DNA of 64,000 bases from Qaidamihabitans albus. GTDB lineage: Bacteria > Actinomycetota > Actinomycetes > Mycobacteriales > Pseudonocardiaceae. Both the position numbers and the translations under genes were made by a program. The stretch covers positions 372,001 through 436,000 of the forward strand of contig NZ_JAEHOB010000001.1 of the NCBI RefSeq assembly GCF_016464705.1. The letters run 5' to 3'. Positions 33,774 to 42,537 of this stretch are shown here, piece after piece. The notes beneath the pieces were generated by a model. The model had not been told where the DNA came from, made no database searches, and was given only the letters and a program-made list of their open reading frames with translations. Position 1 is the stretch's first letter; each line of letters opens with the position of its first letter.

Positions 33774-34412
33774 ATGGCCGATACGAGGGACGACTTCCTT
33801 TCCACGGCCCGCGTGGCCGCCGACCTGTTGCGAGAGCCTGCGATCGCGGCCGCGTGGAACGGGCCGAGCGCGCTACCGGAGTTCGGTGTCGGCGGCCTCG
33901 CCGGGCACCTGGCCTACCAGATCCTGGCGCTCCCCCAAGCCCTGACCGGGCCGGTGCCGACGGAGGAGACGATCTCCCTGCTGGAGCACTACGACCGGGC
34001 GAAGTGGATCGGCGCCGATCTCGACGACGAGATCAACGTCCGGATCCGCCGCGGTGGCGACGAGATCGCGGCCGAAGGGCCCGCGGCCCTGGCGGCGCGG
34101 GTCGACTCGGCCGCGCGGGAGTTGACGGACACCCTCGCGTCGGTGGCCGACCGGCCGGTGCGCATTCCGTTGTGGGGGCCGTGGTCGTTGCTGCTCGACG
34201 ACCTGCTGATCACCAGGATGATGGAGCTCGTGGTGCACTCCGACGATCTGGCGGTCAGTGTGGGTGTCGCCATGCCTGCGTTCCCGCGGGGCGCGGTGGA
34301 CACCGTGGTCGACCTGCTCTCCCGGCTGGCCGTTCGCCGTCATGGCGCGGCAGCCGTCGTGCGCGCGTTCAGCCGGGCCGAGCGGGCCCCGGATACGATC
34401 GCCGCCTTCTGA
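33774..34412 (+). CDS. Maleylpyruvate-isomerase/DinB-type (mycothiol-associated) protein
   Basis: A 212-residue protein of the DinB-like four-helix family found in mycothiol-dependent isomerases: FLSTARVAADLL, then FGVGGLAGHLAYQI with the first metal His, and MMELVVHSDDLAVSVG with the HxxDL-like motif that supplies the second. Such proteins are widespread in mycothiol-making actinomycetes and few are characterised. The ATG at 33774 follows a GAGGAG site. Its divergent position to the MerR-thioredoxin operon hints at thiol stress. Confidence 0.8.
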   Translation: MADTRDDFLSTARVAADLLREPAIAAAWNGPSALPEFGVGGLAGHLAYQILALPQALTGPVPTEETISLLEHYDRAKWIGADLDDEINVRIRRGGDEIAAEGPAALAARVDSAARELTDTLASVADRPVRIPLWGPWSLLLDDLLITRMMELVVHSDDLAVSVGVAMPAFPRGAVDTVVDLLSRLAVRRHGAAAVVRAFSRAERAPDTIAAF

Positions 34413-34445
34413 GCAGCTAATGAGGCCGAGTCCCTTGGAGAACCG

Positions 34446-35195
34446 GTGATCGTCCTTGCCCACCTCAGCGATACCCATCTCGACGGCGGTGCGCGCAACG
34501 CCGGCCGGACGGCCCGGGTGATGGCCTATCTCGCCGGGCTGACGCGGCCGGTGGACGCCGTCGTCGTCACGGGCGACATCGCTGACCACGGAACGGTCTC
34601 CGAGTACGAAGAGGCCCGCGAGCTGTTCTCGGTTCCCGGCCCGGTTCTCACCTGCCCGGGAAACCACGACGACCGCGCGCGATTGCGCGAGGTGCTGCTC
34701 GGCCGGAACGGCGGCGACGCGCCGGCCAACCAGGTGTATGCGACCGAGCGCGCGGTCCTCGCCGTCGCCGACTCCAGTGTCCCCGGGCGCGACGACGGCT
34801 TTCTCGCCGATGAGACGATCAGCTGGCTCGGCGAGGTGCTCGAAGACGCACCGGCCGGGAAGCCCGTGTTCGTCTGCTTCCACCACCCGCCGGTCGCGCT
34901 GCACATCCCGTATGTCGACGACATCCGGCAGCGGGGCGAGGAGCGCCTCGCCGCTCTCATCGCCGGCCATCCACAGGTGGCGGCGATCCTCTGTGGACAC
35001 GCCCATACCGCGGCCGCGACGACGTTCGCGGGACGGCCCGTCCTGGTCGCCCCCAGCGTGTCGTCGACGCTGCTGCTGCCCTGGGAACGGGGTGAAACCG
35101 TCGACTACGGCCTGCCACCGATGATCGCCTTCCACGTCCTCGGCGACGACGGCAGGCTCACCACCCACTACCGCGTCGTGGATCGCCAGGTCTGA
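34446..35195 (+). CDS. Calcineurin-like phosphodiesterase (CpdA type)
   Basis: A 249-residue metallophosphoesterase. All five metal-site motifs are present in order: HLSDTHL, VVTGDIADHG, CPGNHDDR, CFHHPP and CGHAHTA. Length and order match the class III cyclic-nucleotide phosphodiesterases. The start is GTG at 34446 with GGAGAACC just before it. Likely substrates are cAMP or other phosphodiesters; the family is promiscuous. Confidence 0.88.
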   Translation: MIVLAHLSDTHLDGGARNAGRTARVMAYLAGLTRPVDAVVVTGDIADHGTVSEYEEARELFSVPGPVLTCPGNHDDRARLREVLLGRNGGDAPANQVYATERAVLAVADSSVPGRDDGFLADETISWLGEVLEDAPAGKPVFVCFHHPPVALHIPYVDDIRQRGEERLAALIAGHPQVAAILCGHAHTAAATTFAGRPVLVAPSVSSTLLLPWERGETVDYGLPPMIAFHVLGDDGRLTTHYRVVDRQV

Positions 35196-35250
35196 CTGCT
35201 CGTCTCGCCCGCCGCCCGTAACCGGGTCTCGCCGCGGCCGTCGGCCGAGG

Positions 35251-36087
35251 TCAGTCGAGGAAGCGCAGGAGCGCGTCGGCGGTGTCCCCCGGGTTGTCCT
35301 CGGCGACGAAGTGCCCTGCGCCGGGCACCGTGACCTTGCGGGCGGCGGGGATCGCGGCGGCCAGGCGGTCGCCGGTGGTGGGCGGCAGCCACTGGTCTCG
35401 CTCGCCCCAGAGCACCAGGGTGGGAACCGTGATCCGGTCCAGCCGGGTGACGACTTCGCGGGTGTCCTCGAAGCTGACGCCGGCGACCTGGTCGACCCAG
35501 CGTTGCTGCCCGGTGGGGCCTGCCCATGGAGCGAGGTAGGCGCTCGCGACGGCGCCGGACATCGGCCGGTGGGTCGCCGTACGGAGGCGTGCCGCGATGA
35601 TGTCGCCGAAGACGTGCGGCGGCATACTGCGGTAGGCGTCCTCGTGGCGCTGCATGTGCTCGGTGAACGCCGTGTTCCACGGGCCGAGGACGGCCGCGTC
35701 GAGCAGCGCGAGCCGGCGAACCGGCACCTGGTGGATCAGGTGGGTCCGCAGCACGATTCCGCCGCCGATGTCGTGCCCGACCAGGCTCGGTGTGTCGAGG
35801 CCCCAGTGCTCGACGAGCTCGGCCAGTGTGCGGGCCTGCGTGGCGATGGACGGCGCGACGCCGGGATCCGGGTGGGAGTCGCCGTAGCCGAGCAGATCCC
35901 ATACGTGGACGGTGTTCCTGCTCGCCAGTGCCGGGACGACACTCCGCCACAGGTAGGAGCAGGCAGGCGTGCCGTGCACCAGGATCACCGGCGGGCCCTG
36001 CCCCACGACGTCGGTGGCGACCTCGCCGCCCGATACGCGAACGCGGTGGGGAAGCCGCCATGTCGCGGCTTTCGTGGGTGTGGTCAT
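35251..36087 (-). CDS. Alpha/beta-hydrolase with Asp nucleophile (dehalogenase/epoxide hydrolase type)
   Basis: A 278-residue alpha/beta-hydrolase. The oxyanion segment is HGTPACSYLWR; the nucleophile elbow is GHDIGGG, with Asp instead of Ser, as in haloalkane dehalogenases, fluoroacetate dehalogenases and epoxide hydrolases; the acid is in LWGERDQWLPP and the His in GAGHFVAED. The ATG at 36087 has an AAGGAGAACGG site. A MITE-like repeat begins only ~17 bases upstream and occupies the promoter region. Halide or epoxide substrate unknown. Confidence 0.85.
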   Translation of the reverse strand: MTTPTKAATWRLPHRVRVSGGEVATDVVGQGPPVILVHGTPACSYLWRSVVPALASRNTVHVWDLLGYGDSHPDPGVAPSIATQARTLAELVEHWGLDTPSLVGHDIGGGIVLRTHLIHQVPVRRLALLDAAVLGPWNTAFTEHMQRHEDAYRSMPPHVFGDIIAARLRTATHRPMSGAVASAYLAPWAGPTGQQRWVDQVAGVSFEDTREVVTRLDRITVPTLVLWGERDQWLPPTTGDRLAAAIPAARKVTVPGAGHFVAEDNPGDTADALLRFLD

Positions 36088-36103
36088 CACCGTTCTCCTT
36101 GCT

Positions 36104-36256
36104 GAGAAGCTGTCTTCGAACCTGCTGGACGGACTGGGGCGCACTGTTTCCGCAGGTCACCGGTCGTGAGTGTTCAGCCGAGTCCTAACTCGGCTGAGCA
36201 CTCACGAGGCATGACCAGGCACCACGCCGCGCCTACTGGAACCAGGTACCGGCCCT
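36104..36256. mobile_element. MITE-like palindromic element, copy 1
   Basis: About 153 bases matching the element at 54409-54560: shared left segment TTCGAACCTGCTGGA, CTGTTTCCGC and GGTCACCGGTCGTGAGTG, then the hairpin core, then CACTCACGAG, TGACCAGGCA and ACGCCGCGCCT. The two halves pair imperfectly with each other. No protein is encoded. It lies between divergent genes and directly abuts the ribosome site of the hydrolase gene. Confidence 0.65.
36165..36206. repeat. CGTGAGTG hairpin repeat, copy 2
   Basis: Arms of 19 bases (36165-36183 and 36188-36206) differ at one position and enclose CCTA. The ends are CGTGAGTG and CACTCACG as in the other copies, but the stem interior (TCAGCCGAGT/ACTCGGCTGA) differs, showing that stem pairing is kept while sequence changes. 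Confidence 0.8.
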
Positions 36257-36303
36257 AAGGGCTATATTCGACTTATGCCGCTTACAGTAGCAGGGAGTAA
36301 GGC

Positions 36304-36882
36304 GTGAAGATACCTTTTACCGATTACGCCTTCGGTGCGAGCGTCGGGACCGATCTGGTCAACACCGCGCCCGCGGTGCGCCGGAGCACCGGTGAGGCCC
36401 TCGCCGACCCGGCCGTTCTGGCCCGCTTCCTCAGCGAGCGCGACGTCCACCCCGATTCCCTGCCGGGCGACCGTCCGCCGAGCGGTGACGACCTGGACCA
36501 GGTGCACGCCCTCCGCCGCGAGGTACGCCGGGTGCTGGAGGGCCCGGCCGAGGAGCACGTCGTCGACGGTGCGAACAGGCTGGTCGCACGAGCGGGCACC
36601 GGCCCGGCGCTGCACCGGGACGCCGAAGGCCGCTGGCAGTGGTATGTCACGACCACGCGGCAGGCGTCACTCGCCGACGAACTGGCCGTCCTCATCGGTA
36701 CGGGGATCCTGGGTGCCCTGCGGAGCCTCAGTCACGACCGTTTCCGGCACTGCGCATCTCCGGTGTGCGACGGGATGTTCGTCGACACCAGCAGGGCCGG
36801 GCGGCGCCGCTACTGCATGCCGGAGATCTGCGGCAACCGGCTCAACGTCGCCAACCACCGCGCCCGCAGGCAGCGGCAGTGA
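36304..36882 (+). CDS. CGNR zinc-finger (ABATE-domain) protein
   Basis: A 192-residue protein. The N-terminal ABATE domain (GTDLVNTAPAVRRS, LADPAVLARFL) is followed by the CGNR zinc finger: FRHCASPVCDGMFVDTSRAGRRRYCMPEICGNRLNVANHR carries the four Cys and the CGNR signature. The start is GTG at 36304; a TATATT element near 36263 could be a -10 box. Proteins of this family are putative stress-related transcription regulators. It is convergent with the membrane-protein gene downstream. Confidence 0.85.
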   Translation: MKIPFTDYAFGASVGTDLVNTAPAVRRSTGEALADPAVLARFLSERDVHPDSLPGDRPPSGDDLDQVHALRREVRRVLEGPAEEHVVDGANRLVARAGTGPALHRDAEGRWQWYVTTTRQASLADELAVLIGTGILGALRSLSHDRFRHCASPVCDGMFVDTSRAGRRRYCMPEICGNRLNVANHRARRQRQ

Positions 36883-36898
36883 TCAGCGGGGACCGGAA

Positions 36899-37732
36899 TC
36901 ACCGGTCGAACGTGCCCGCCCGTGCGCGCTCGATCGACGCCCCGGTGCCGAGTTCCACGCGAGCGGCGGGATTGTCCACATAGAAACGCACCAGGTGATA
37001 CACCAGGTTCGGGTCGAGGGCGAGCGCGGTCGTGTCGATCTCGATCATCGGTACGGGCGGCAGCTTGTCCAGTTTCCACACGCCGCCGAGCTGCCGCTTC
37101 TCCCACGGCACGTTGGCATAGGCGATCACCAGCACCTCGGGCGTGCCGTTGTAGGCGGCCTTGACCCCGGCGAACGCCTCCCAGGGCAGGAAAGAGGAGA
37201 AGGCGCGGCCCCGCTGGTGAATCCCCTGCTGGGCCAGCACGATCCGGCCACGCCGCAGCCTGCCGAGTGCGAGGAACACGAAGAAGCTGAGGAAGAAGGC
37301 CGCCGCCAGTCCGGTCAGCGCCGTACCCAACGGTGCCGCCGGGACGTCCTCCCCTGCGCGTGCGAAGTCGATCGCCGCGAGCAGGCAGATCGCGGCGAGG
37401 CAACCCGGGAGCGCGGCCATGATCGCGAACGCCTGCCCGGAGTAGCGGATCTCCGTGGCCGGGTGGCCGGCGTACTCGGTGATCCCGATGTCGCCGGGGC
37501 GGTGCGGCGGGCGCACCCTCGTCACCAGGCCGTACGCCGCCGTCAGCAGGAAGAGGGCGGCGAGCAGCAGCAGGTACTTGAGCGCGGCCGGCCTGCCGAT
37601 CGCGGCGAAGCCGAACCCGACGGGAACGCAGGCGATGCCGAGCCCCACGACGAACACCAGCGCGACCCGGTACCTCGCGCCGTCGCCGGCCGGCCATTCC
37701 GGGGGACGCGTCAGAGAGCTAGAAGATGGCAT
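36899..37732 (-). CDS. Four-helix membrane protein of the zinc locus
   Basis: A 277-residue protein with four hydrophobic helices (two near residues 17-65, two near 105-175) and a C-terminal soluble domain of about 100 residues (FSSFLPWEAFAGVKAAYNGTPEV..., ELGTGASIERAR). I do not recognise the family. The frame continues upstream; ATG 37732 is chosen because it gives a sensible N-terminus and overlaps the aztA stop by 14 bases, so it is the second gene of the aztA operon and shares its likely Zur control. Confidence 0.7.
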   Translation of the reverse strand: MPSSSSLTRPPEWPAGDGARYRVALVFVVGLGIACVPVGFGFAAIGRPAALKYLLLLAALFLLTAAYGLVTRVRPPHRPGDIGITEYAGHPATEIRYSGQAFAIMAALPGCLAAICLLAAIDFARAGEDVPAAPLGTALTGLAAAFFLSFFVFLALGRLRRGRIVLAQQGIHQRGRAFSSFLPWEAFAGVKAAYNGTPEVLVIAYANVPWEKRQLGGVWKLDKLPPVPMIEIDTTALALDPNLVYHLVRFYVDNPAARVELGTGASIERARAGTFDR

Positions 37733-38510
37733 CCCACGCGTCCTTGGCCAGGCCGCCGATGGCCTCTCCCGCATCACCCACTGCCTCGCCCCCGTCCTTG
37801 ATCGCATGCACTGAGACGTGACATCCGCCGTGCCGGTTCCGCAGTATTCCCGCGGGAGAACCCTCCGCGACCAGCAGGCCCTCCCGCAACAGCAGGCAGT
37901 GCTCCGCCCGCATCGCGTCGTCCAGGTGGTGCGTCGCGTGGACGACGGTGACGCCACGCGCCGTGGCGTCGGCCAGTGCCTCGGCGATGTGCCGCCGGGC
38001 CGTCATGTCCAGTCCGGCCGCCGGTTCGTCGAGCAGCAACAGGTCCGACTCCTGGGCGAGTCCCTGGGCGACGAGAGCCCGCTGGCGCTGACCGCCGGAC
38101 AGGGCGCCGAGCTGCCGCTCGGCCAGGTCCAGGATGCCGAGCCGCGCCATGGTGTCCTCGACCACCGACCTGTCCTTCCGGGTCAGCCGCCGCCACGGTC
38201 CCCGGTGCGCCCACCGTCCCATCGCGACGGTCTGGCGCACGGTGATCGGCAGCGCGTCCGCGACCGTGCTGCGCTGCACGACGAACGCCGGACGGCCCGT
38301 CCCGTGCCGCGCGACGGAACCCGAGGCGGGCGTGACGACCCCGGCGATCGCGCCGAGCAGGGTCGACTTCCCGGATCCGTTGGGGCCGACGACGGCGGTC
38401 GCCGCCGAGGCGGGGACTCGCGCCGTGAGTCCGCGCAGCACCTCGTGGCGGCCGTAGCGGACGGTGAGGTCGTGTATCGCCACCTCGGCGTTCGCGTGAC
38501 GGTGTGGCAT
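37719..38510 (-). CDS. aztA: Zinc ABC transporter ATP-binding protein
   Basis: A 263-residue ATPase: Walker A GPNGSGKST, Q-loop VVQRSTVADALP, signature LSGGQRQRALVAQGLAQ, Walker B LLLLDEPAAGLD and switch His in HATHHLDD. It fits the zinc/manganese ABC family, and its divergent pairing with aztB-C-D identifies it as AztA. The C-terminus is extended by about 25 residues rich in Gly/Ala with alternating Asp/Glu (GGEAVGDAGEAIGG), not usual for AztA. ATG 38510 is taken as start; the Zur-like box lies 19 bases upstream. Confidence 0.9.
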   Translation of the reverse strand: MPHRHANAEVAIHDLTVRYGRHEVLRGLTARVPASAATAVVGPNGSGKSTLLGAIAGVVTPASGSVARHGTGRPAFVVQRSTVADALPITVRQTVAMGRWAHRGPWRRLTRKDRSVVEDTMARLGILDLAERQLGALSGGQRQRALVAQGLAQESDLLLLDEPAAGLDMTARRHIAEALADATARGVTVVHATHHLDDAMRAEHCLLLREGLLVAEGSPAGILRNRHGGCHVSVHAIKDGGEAVGDAGEAIGGLAKDAWDAIF

Positions 38511-38528
38511 GACTCTCCCTGTTTGTAA

Positions 38529-38543
38529 TGACAACCGTTTTCA
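38529..38543. promoter_or_regulatory. Zur box between aztA and aztB
   Basis: On the minus strand the 15 bases read TGAAAACGGTTGTCA, very close to the actinobacterial Zur consensus TGAAAACGATTTTCA and nearly palindromic. It sits in the 50-base gap between the divergent aztA and aztB starts, where Zur-Zn would block both promoters when zinc is sufficient. Confidence 0.85.
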
Positions 38544-38560
38544 CTATAGGGTGAGTCGCC

Positions 38561-40372
38561 GTGGAATGGTTGATGGCCCCGTTCGAGGTCTCCTTCGTGC
38601 AACGGGCGCTCTGGGGTGGTGTGCTCGTCTCTCTCGTCTGCGCCTTGGTCGGGACCTGGGTGGTCCTGCGTGGCATGGCCTTTCTCGGCGACGCCATGTC
38701 GCACGGGATGCTGCCCGGCGTCGCGCTCGCCGCACTGCTCGGCGGCAACCTGCCGCTCGGCGCGGCGGCCAGCGCGGGCGCGATGGCAGTCGGCGTGACC
38801 GCGCTCGGCCGTTCCTCGCGGCTGTCTCAGGACACCAGCATCGGACTGCTCTTCGTCGGCATGCTCTCGCTCGGCGTCATCATCGTGTCCCACTCGCAGT
38901 CCTTCGCCGTCGACCTGACCGCCTTCCTCTTCGGCGACGTGCTCGCCGTACGCGAGCAGGATCTCGGCTACCTAGCCGCCGCGCTCCTCGTCGCGGCCGT
39001 CGTTTCGGTGCTCGGCTACCGTTCGTTCGTCGCGCTCTCCTTCGACTCGCGCAAGGCGCACACCCTCGGCCTGCGGCCACGCCTGGCGCAGGCCCTGCTG
39101 CTCGGACTGGTCACGCTCGCGATCGTCGCCTCCTTCCATGTCGTCGGCACGCTGCTCGTCTTCGGGCTGCTGGTCGCGCCACCGGCCGCCGCGGTCCTGT
39201 GGGCCCGGCGAATCCCGGTGATCATGCTCGGCGCCGCCGTGCTCGGCACGGGCGCGACCGTGACGGGGCTCGTCGTCTCGTGGCACTGGGGGACCGCCGC
39301 CGGGGCGACGATCGCCGCCGTGGCGGTGACACTGTTCTTCGTCGCGGCCACGGCCGCGGTGGTGCGGGACCGCTGGCGGGGCAACGGAATCTCGCGGAAG
39401 GGGAAGGTCGCCGCTGCCGCCCTGGCCGCTGTCCTGCTGCCCGGCGCATGCGGCGGTGAGGATCCGTCCCCTTCGGAGCAGCCGGTTCCGCACGGCTACG
39501 TCGAGGGCGCCGAGGAGACGGCCGAGCCGCAGTACCGCCTGGTGCTCGCCGATGCGGACACCGGCGCCGTGCGCGTCCTCGACCTCACCACGGAGGAGAT
39601 CTTCGAGACGCGAAGGGTGGAGGGGGTCGCGGGCATCCGCGATGACGGCCGGTTCGCCCAGCTCGGCCGCGCGGACGGCTCGGTCCATGTCGTCGACAGC
39701 GGCGCCTGGACGGTCGATCACGGCGACCACGTGCACTACTACCGCACAGAGGTATCCGACGTCGGCGCGCCGCGCGAGGACCACGAGGCCGCGACCGTGC
39801 CCCCGGGTGTGCGCTGCCCGGAAGCCCACGGTCCGGTCGAGACGAGGCGGGGCGCCGTCTTCGGCTGCGCGGACGGTGCCCTGCTGGTCACCGGGGACGG
39901 CGACGGGGCAGGCACGGTGCGGATTCCCTATCCGCATCCGGTGGCGGACGCCGACCGCGCGCGGGAGTTCAGCCATCGCCCGGGAAGCGCCACGCTCGCG
40001 GCGAGGGCAGGCGAGCGCGGAGTCTGGCTGCTCGACGTGACGGAACGCAGGTGGACGCTCGTGGAGACCGGCCCTGCCGTGGCGGTGAACACGGTCGGGG
40101 CGGGCGGGCCGCTGCTGACCCTCACCGAGGACGGCGTGTTGCACGCGCTCGACGCCGAGACCGGTACAGAGACCGCACGGACCGCGTTGTTCTTCCGCCC
40201 CGTACGCGGCGACCTGGAACCGCCGGTGATCGAGATCGACACCAGCCGGGCCTACGTCAACGAGGCAGCCGCGGGCGTGATCCACGAGATCGACTACGGC
40301 GACGACCTCCGCGTGGCCCGCACCTTCGAGCCGGGCATCAAGCCCACGTACATGGTGGAGACGGGACGATGA
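38561..40372 (+). CDS. aztB: Zinc ABC permease fused to an AztD-like chaperone domain
   Basis: 603 residues. Residues 1-275 are an AztB/ZnuB-type permease: GTWVVLRGMAFLGDAMSHGMLPGVALA, eight or so helices, SFHVVGTLLVFGLLVAPPAAA. The frame then runs without a stop into a stretch that looks like a lipoprotein signal (KGKVAAAALAAVLLPGAC, Cys297) and a ~300-residue beta-propeller-like domain (LVLADADTGAVRVLDLTTEE, HGDHVHYY, VYVNEAAAGVIHEIDY-type strands) related to the zinc chaperone AztD. The known permeases end near residue 290. Either it is a real fusion, or an AztD-like lipoprotein gene begins in frame at a GTG near 39359. Start is GTG 38561; stop overlaps aztC. Confidence 0.88.
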   Translation: MEWLMAPFEVSFVQRALWGGVLVSLVCALVGTWVVLRGMAFLGDAMSHGMLPGVALAALLGGNLPLGAAASAGAMAVGVTALGRSSRLSQDTSIGLLFVGMLSLGVIIVSHSQSFAVDLTAFLFGDVLAVREQDLGYLAAALLVAAVVSVLGYRSFVALSFDSRKAHTLGLRPRLAQALLLGLVTLAIVASFHVVGTLLVFGLLVAPPAAAVLWARRIPVIMLGAAVLGTGATVTGLVVSWHWGTAAGATIAAVAVTLFFVAATAAVVRDRWRGNGISRKGKVAAAALAAVLLPGACGGEDPSPSEQPVPHGYVEGAEETAEPQYRLVLADADTGAVRVLDLTTEEIFETRRVEGVAGIRDDGRFAQLGRADGSVHVVDSGAWTVDHGDHVHYYRTEVSDVGAPREDHEAATVPPGVRCPEAHGPVETRRGAVFGCADGALLVTGDGDGAGTVRIPYPHPVADADRAREFSHRPGSATLAARAGERGVWLLDVTERRWTLVETGPAVAVNTVGAGGPLLTLTEDGVLHALDAETGTETARTALFFRPVRGDLEPPVIEIDTSRAYVNEAAAGVIHEIDYGDDLRVARTFEPGIKPTYMVETGR

Positions 40373-41283
40373 GGGCCGCATCCGCGCTGCTGGCTCTGCT
40401 CCTCGTGCTCACCGGCTGCGTGGGCGGCGCCGGAGCGGCCCGGTCCGGAGTGGTGGTCACCACCAACATCCTCGGCGACATCACCCGCAACGTCGTCGGC
40501 GCCGAAGCCGAGGTGACCGTGCTGATGAAACCCAACGCGAACCCGCACTCCTTCGGCATCTCGGCGCAGGAGGCGGCCCGGCTGGAGAGCGCCGGACTCG
40601 TCGTCTACAACGGACTCGGCCTGGAGGAGGGCGTGCTGCGCAACGTCCGGACCGCCGCGGAGTCCGGTGTGCCGACGCTGCCGGTCGGCGAGCAGGTCGA
40701 CCCGATCCGCTTCGGTGATGCCGCGACCAACGACATGGCCGGACAGGCGGACCCGCACTTCTGGACCGACCCGGAGCGAGTACGTGCCGCCGTGCGGGCG
40801 ATCGCCGACCGGGTCACCGAGCACGTCGACGGCGTCGACGAAAGGGTGATCCGGGCGAACGCCGCCCGGTACCTCGGCGAGCTCGAGGCGCTGCACGACG
40901 ACATGAGCGCGGAGTTCGGGCGTATTCCGGCCGAGCGGCGCAGGCTCGTGACCAACCATCACGTCTTCGGCTACCTGGCCCGCCGCTACGACTTCGATGT
41001 GCTCGGTGCGGTCATTCCCAGCGGTACCACGCTCGCCTCGCCGAGTGCCTCGGACCTGAAGTCGCTCGCGGACACGATCCGCCGGGCGGGAGTGCGGACG
41101 GTCTTCGCCGACTCCGCGCAGCCCGACCGGCTGGCACGGGTGCTGGCGGAGCAGGCCGGGCTGCGGGTCGAGGTGGTGCCGCTGTTCTCGGAATCGCTGA
41201 CCGAGCCGGGCCAGGGTGCCGCCACCTATCTGGAAATGATGCGTGCGAACACCGAGGCAATCGCCGACGGACTCGTCGGCTGA
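40369..41283 (+). CDS. aztC: Zinc-binding lipoprotein (solute-binding protein)
   Basis: A 304-residue cluster A-I binding protein. Signal peptide MRAASALLALLLVLTGC with lipobox LTGC. Zinc ligands are all present: His in NPHSFGI, His in ADPHFWTDP, His in VTNHHVFGYLARRYD and Asp in TVFADSAQP. The His-rich loop between the first two ligands, common in ZnuA, is absent, as in AztC. ATG 40369 overlaps the aztB stop (ATGA). It binds zinc at the outer face and hands it to AztB. Confidence 0.93.
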   Translation: MRAASALLALLLVLTGCVGGAGAARSGVVVTTNILGDITRNVVGAEAEVTVLMKPNANPHSFGISAQEAARLESAGLVVYNGLGLEEGVLRNVRTAAESGVPTLPVGEQVDPIRFGDAATNDMAGQADPHFWTDPERVRAAVRAIADRVTEHVDGVDERVIRANAARYLGELEALHDDMSAEFGRIPAERRRLVTNHHVFGYLARRYDFDVLGAVIPSGTTLASPSASDLKSLADTIRRAGVRTVFADSAQPDRLARVLAEQAGLRVEVVPLFSESLTEPGQGAATYLEMMRANTEAIADGLVG

Positions 41284-41300
41284 ACAGAGGAGAGGAAACC

Positions 41301-42470
41301 TTGCAGTTCCGCAAAAGATTTCTGGCACTGTCCACAGTGATCGCAGCGGCGCTCGTTACCGGCGCGTGCGGTACCGATCAGTCACCGCAGGAGGTGGAAC
41401 CGGCGGCGCAGAGCCCCGCTTCGGTGAGCGAGGCGATCGTCGCCACGCACGACGGCGGCATCTACGTCATCGACGGCGAGACGCTCGAACTGGTGGAGGA
41501 CATCGAGCTGGAAGGCTTCAACCGGCTCAACCCCGCGGGCGACGACCGGCACGTGATGGTCTCGAAGTCGGACGGCTTCCAGGTACTCGACGCGGCCGCC
41601 CCGGAGCTGACCGACGTCGAGGTTCCCGGCCCGAAGCCCGGCCACGTCGTGCGGCACGCCGGGAAGACCGTGCTCTTCTCCGACGGCACGGGCGAGGTGA
41701 CGACCTTCGACTCGCACGCGCTCGGTGACGGTGAGCCGGAGACGGAGGTCTACACCGCGGCCGAACCGCACCACGGCGTGGCGATCGAGCTCGAGAACGG
41801 CGAGTTCATCGTCACGCTCGGAAACGAGGAGGAACGGGTCGGCATGATGGTGCTCGACGAGCACCGGCACGAGATCGCCCGCAGCGAGGAATGCCCCGGC
41901 GTGCACGGCGAGGCCACGGCGAAGGACGAGGTGGTGGTGATCGGCTGTGAGGACGGTGTGCTGATCTACCGCGACGGTGAGATCACGAAGGTGCAGAGCC
42001 CGACCGAGTACGGCCGGATCGGCAACCAGGCCGGGTCCGACGTGTCGCCGATCGTGCTCGGCGACTACAAGAAGGACCCCGACGCCGAGCTGGAGCGGCC
42101 CGAGCAGATCTCCCTCATCGACACCGCCGCCGGCAGCCTGGAGCTGGTGGATCTGGGAACGAGCTACACGTTCCGCTCGCTCGCCCGCGGCCCCGAAGGC
42201 GAGGCTCTGGTACTCGGTACCGACGGCCGGATCCATGTCATCGATCCGGTGCGTGCCGAGGTGGTGCGGACCATCCCGGTCACCGGCGCGTGGGAGGAGC
42301 CGCTGGAATGGCAGCAGCCGCGTCCGGCGATCTTCGTCCGGGACGGCACGGCGTTCGTCTCCGACCCGAACAAGAAGGAGATCTACGCGATCGACCTCGC
42401 GTCCGGGAAGAACGTGGGCACCGTGTCGCTGCCGGAGGCGCCGAACGAGCTGAGCGGCGTCAGCCACTGA
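41301..42470 (+). CDS. aztD: Zinc metallochaperone lipoprotein
   Basis: A 389-residue exported lipoprotein with signal LALSTVIAAALVTGAC and a seven-blade-type beta-propeller made of strands such as GGIYVIDGETLELVEDI and RIHVIDPVRAEVVRTIP. His-rich segments at AEPHHGVAIE, DEHRHEIAR and CPGVHGE are candidate zinc sites, as in AztD, which delivers zinc to AztC. The start is TTG at 41301 with AGAGGAGAGG upstream. It completes an aztB-C-D unit. Confidence 0.9.
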   Translation: MQFRKRFLALSTVIAAALVTGACGTDQSPQEVEPAAQSPASVSEAIVATHDGGIYVIDGETLELVEDIELEGFNRLNPAGDDRHVMVSKSDGFQVLDAAAPELTDVEVPGPKPGHVVRHAGKTVLFSDGTGEVTTFDSHALGDGEPETEVYTAAEPHHGVAIELENGEFIVTLGNEEERVGMMVLDEHRHEIARSEECPGVHGEATAKDEVVVIGCEDGVLIYRDGEITKVQSPTEYGRIGNQAGSDVSPIVLGDYKKDPDAELERPEQISLIDTAAGSLELVDLGTSYTFRSLARGPEGEALVLGTDGRIHVIDPVRAEVVRTIPVTGAWEEPLEWQQPRPAIFVRDGTAFVSDPNKKEIYAIDLASGKNVGTVSLPEAPNELSGVSH

Positions 42471-42537
42471 GCCATTCGGGCGGTTCCGCTGGCCGGGCCT
42501 TCCGGGACGCCCCGCCGGGTGCGCAGGATCTGGCGGC

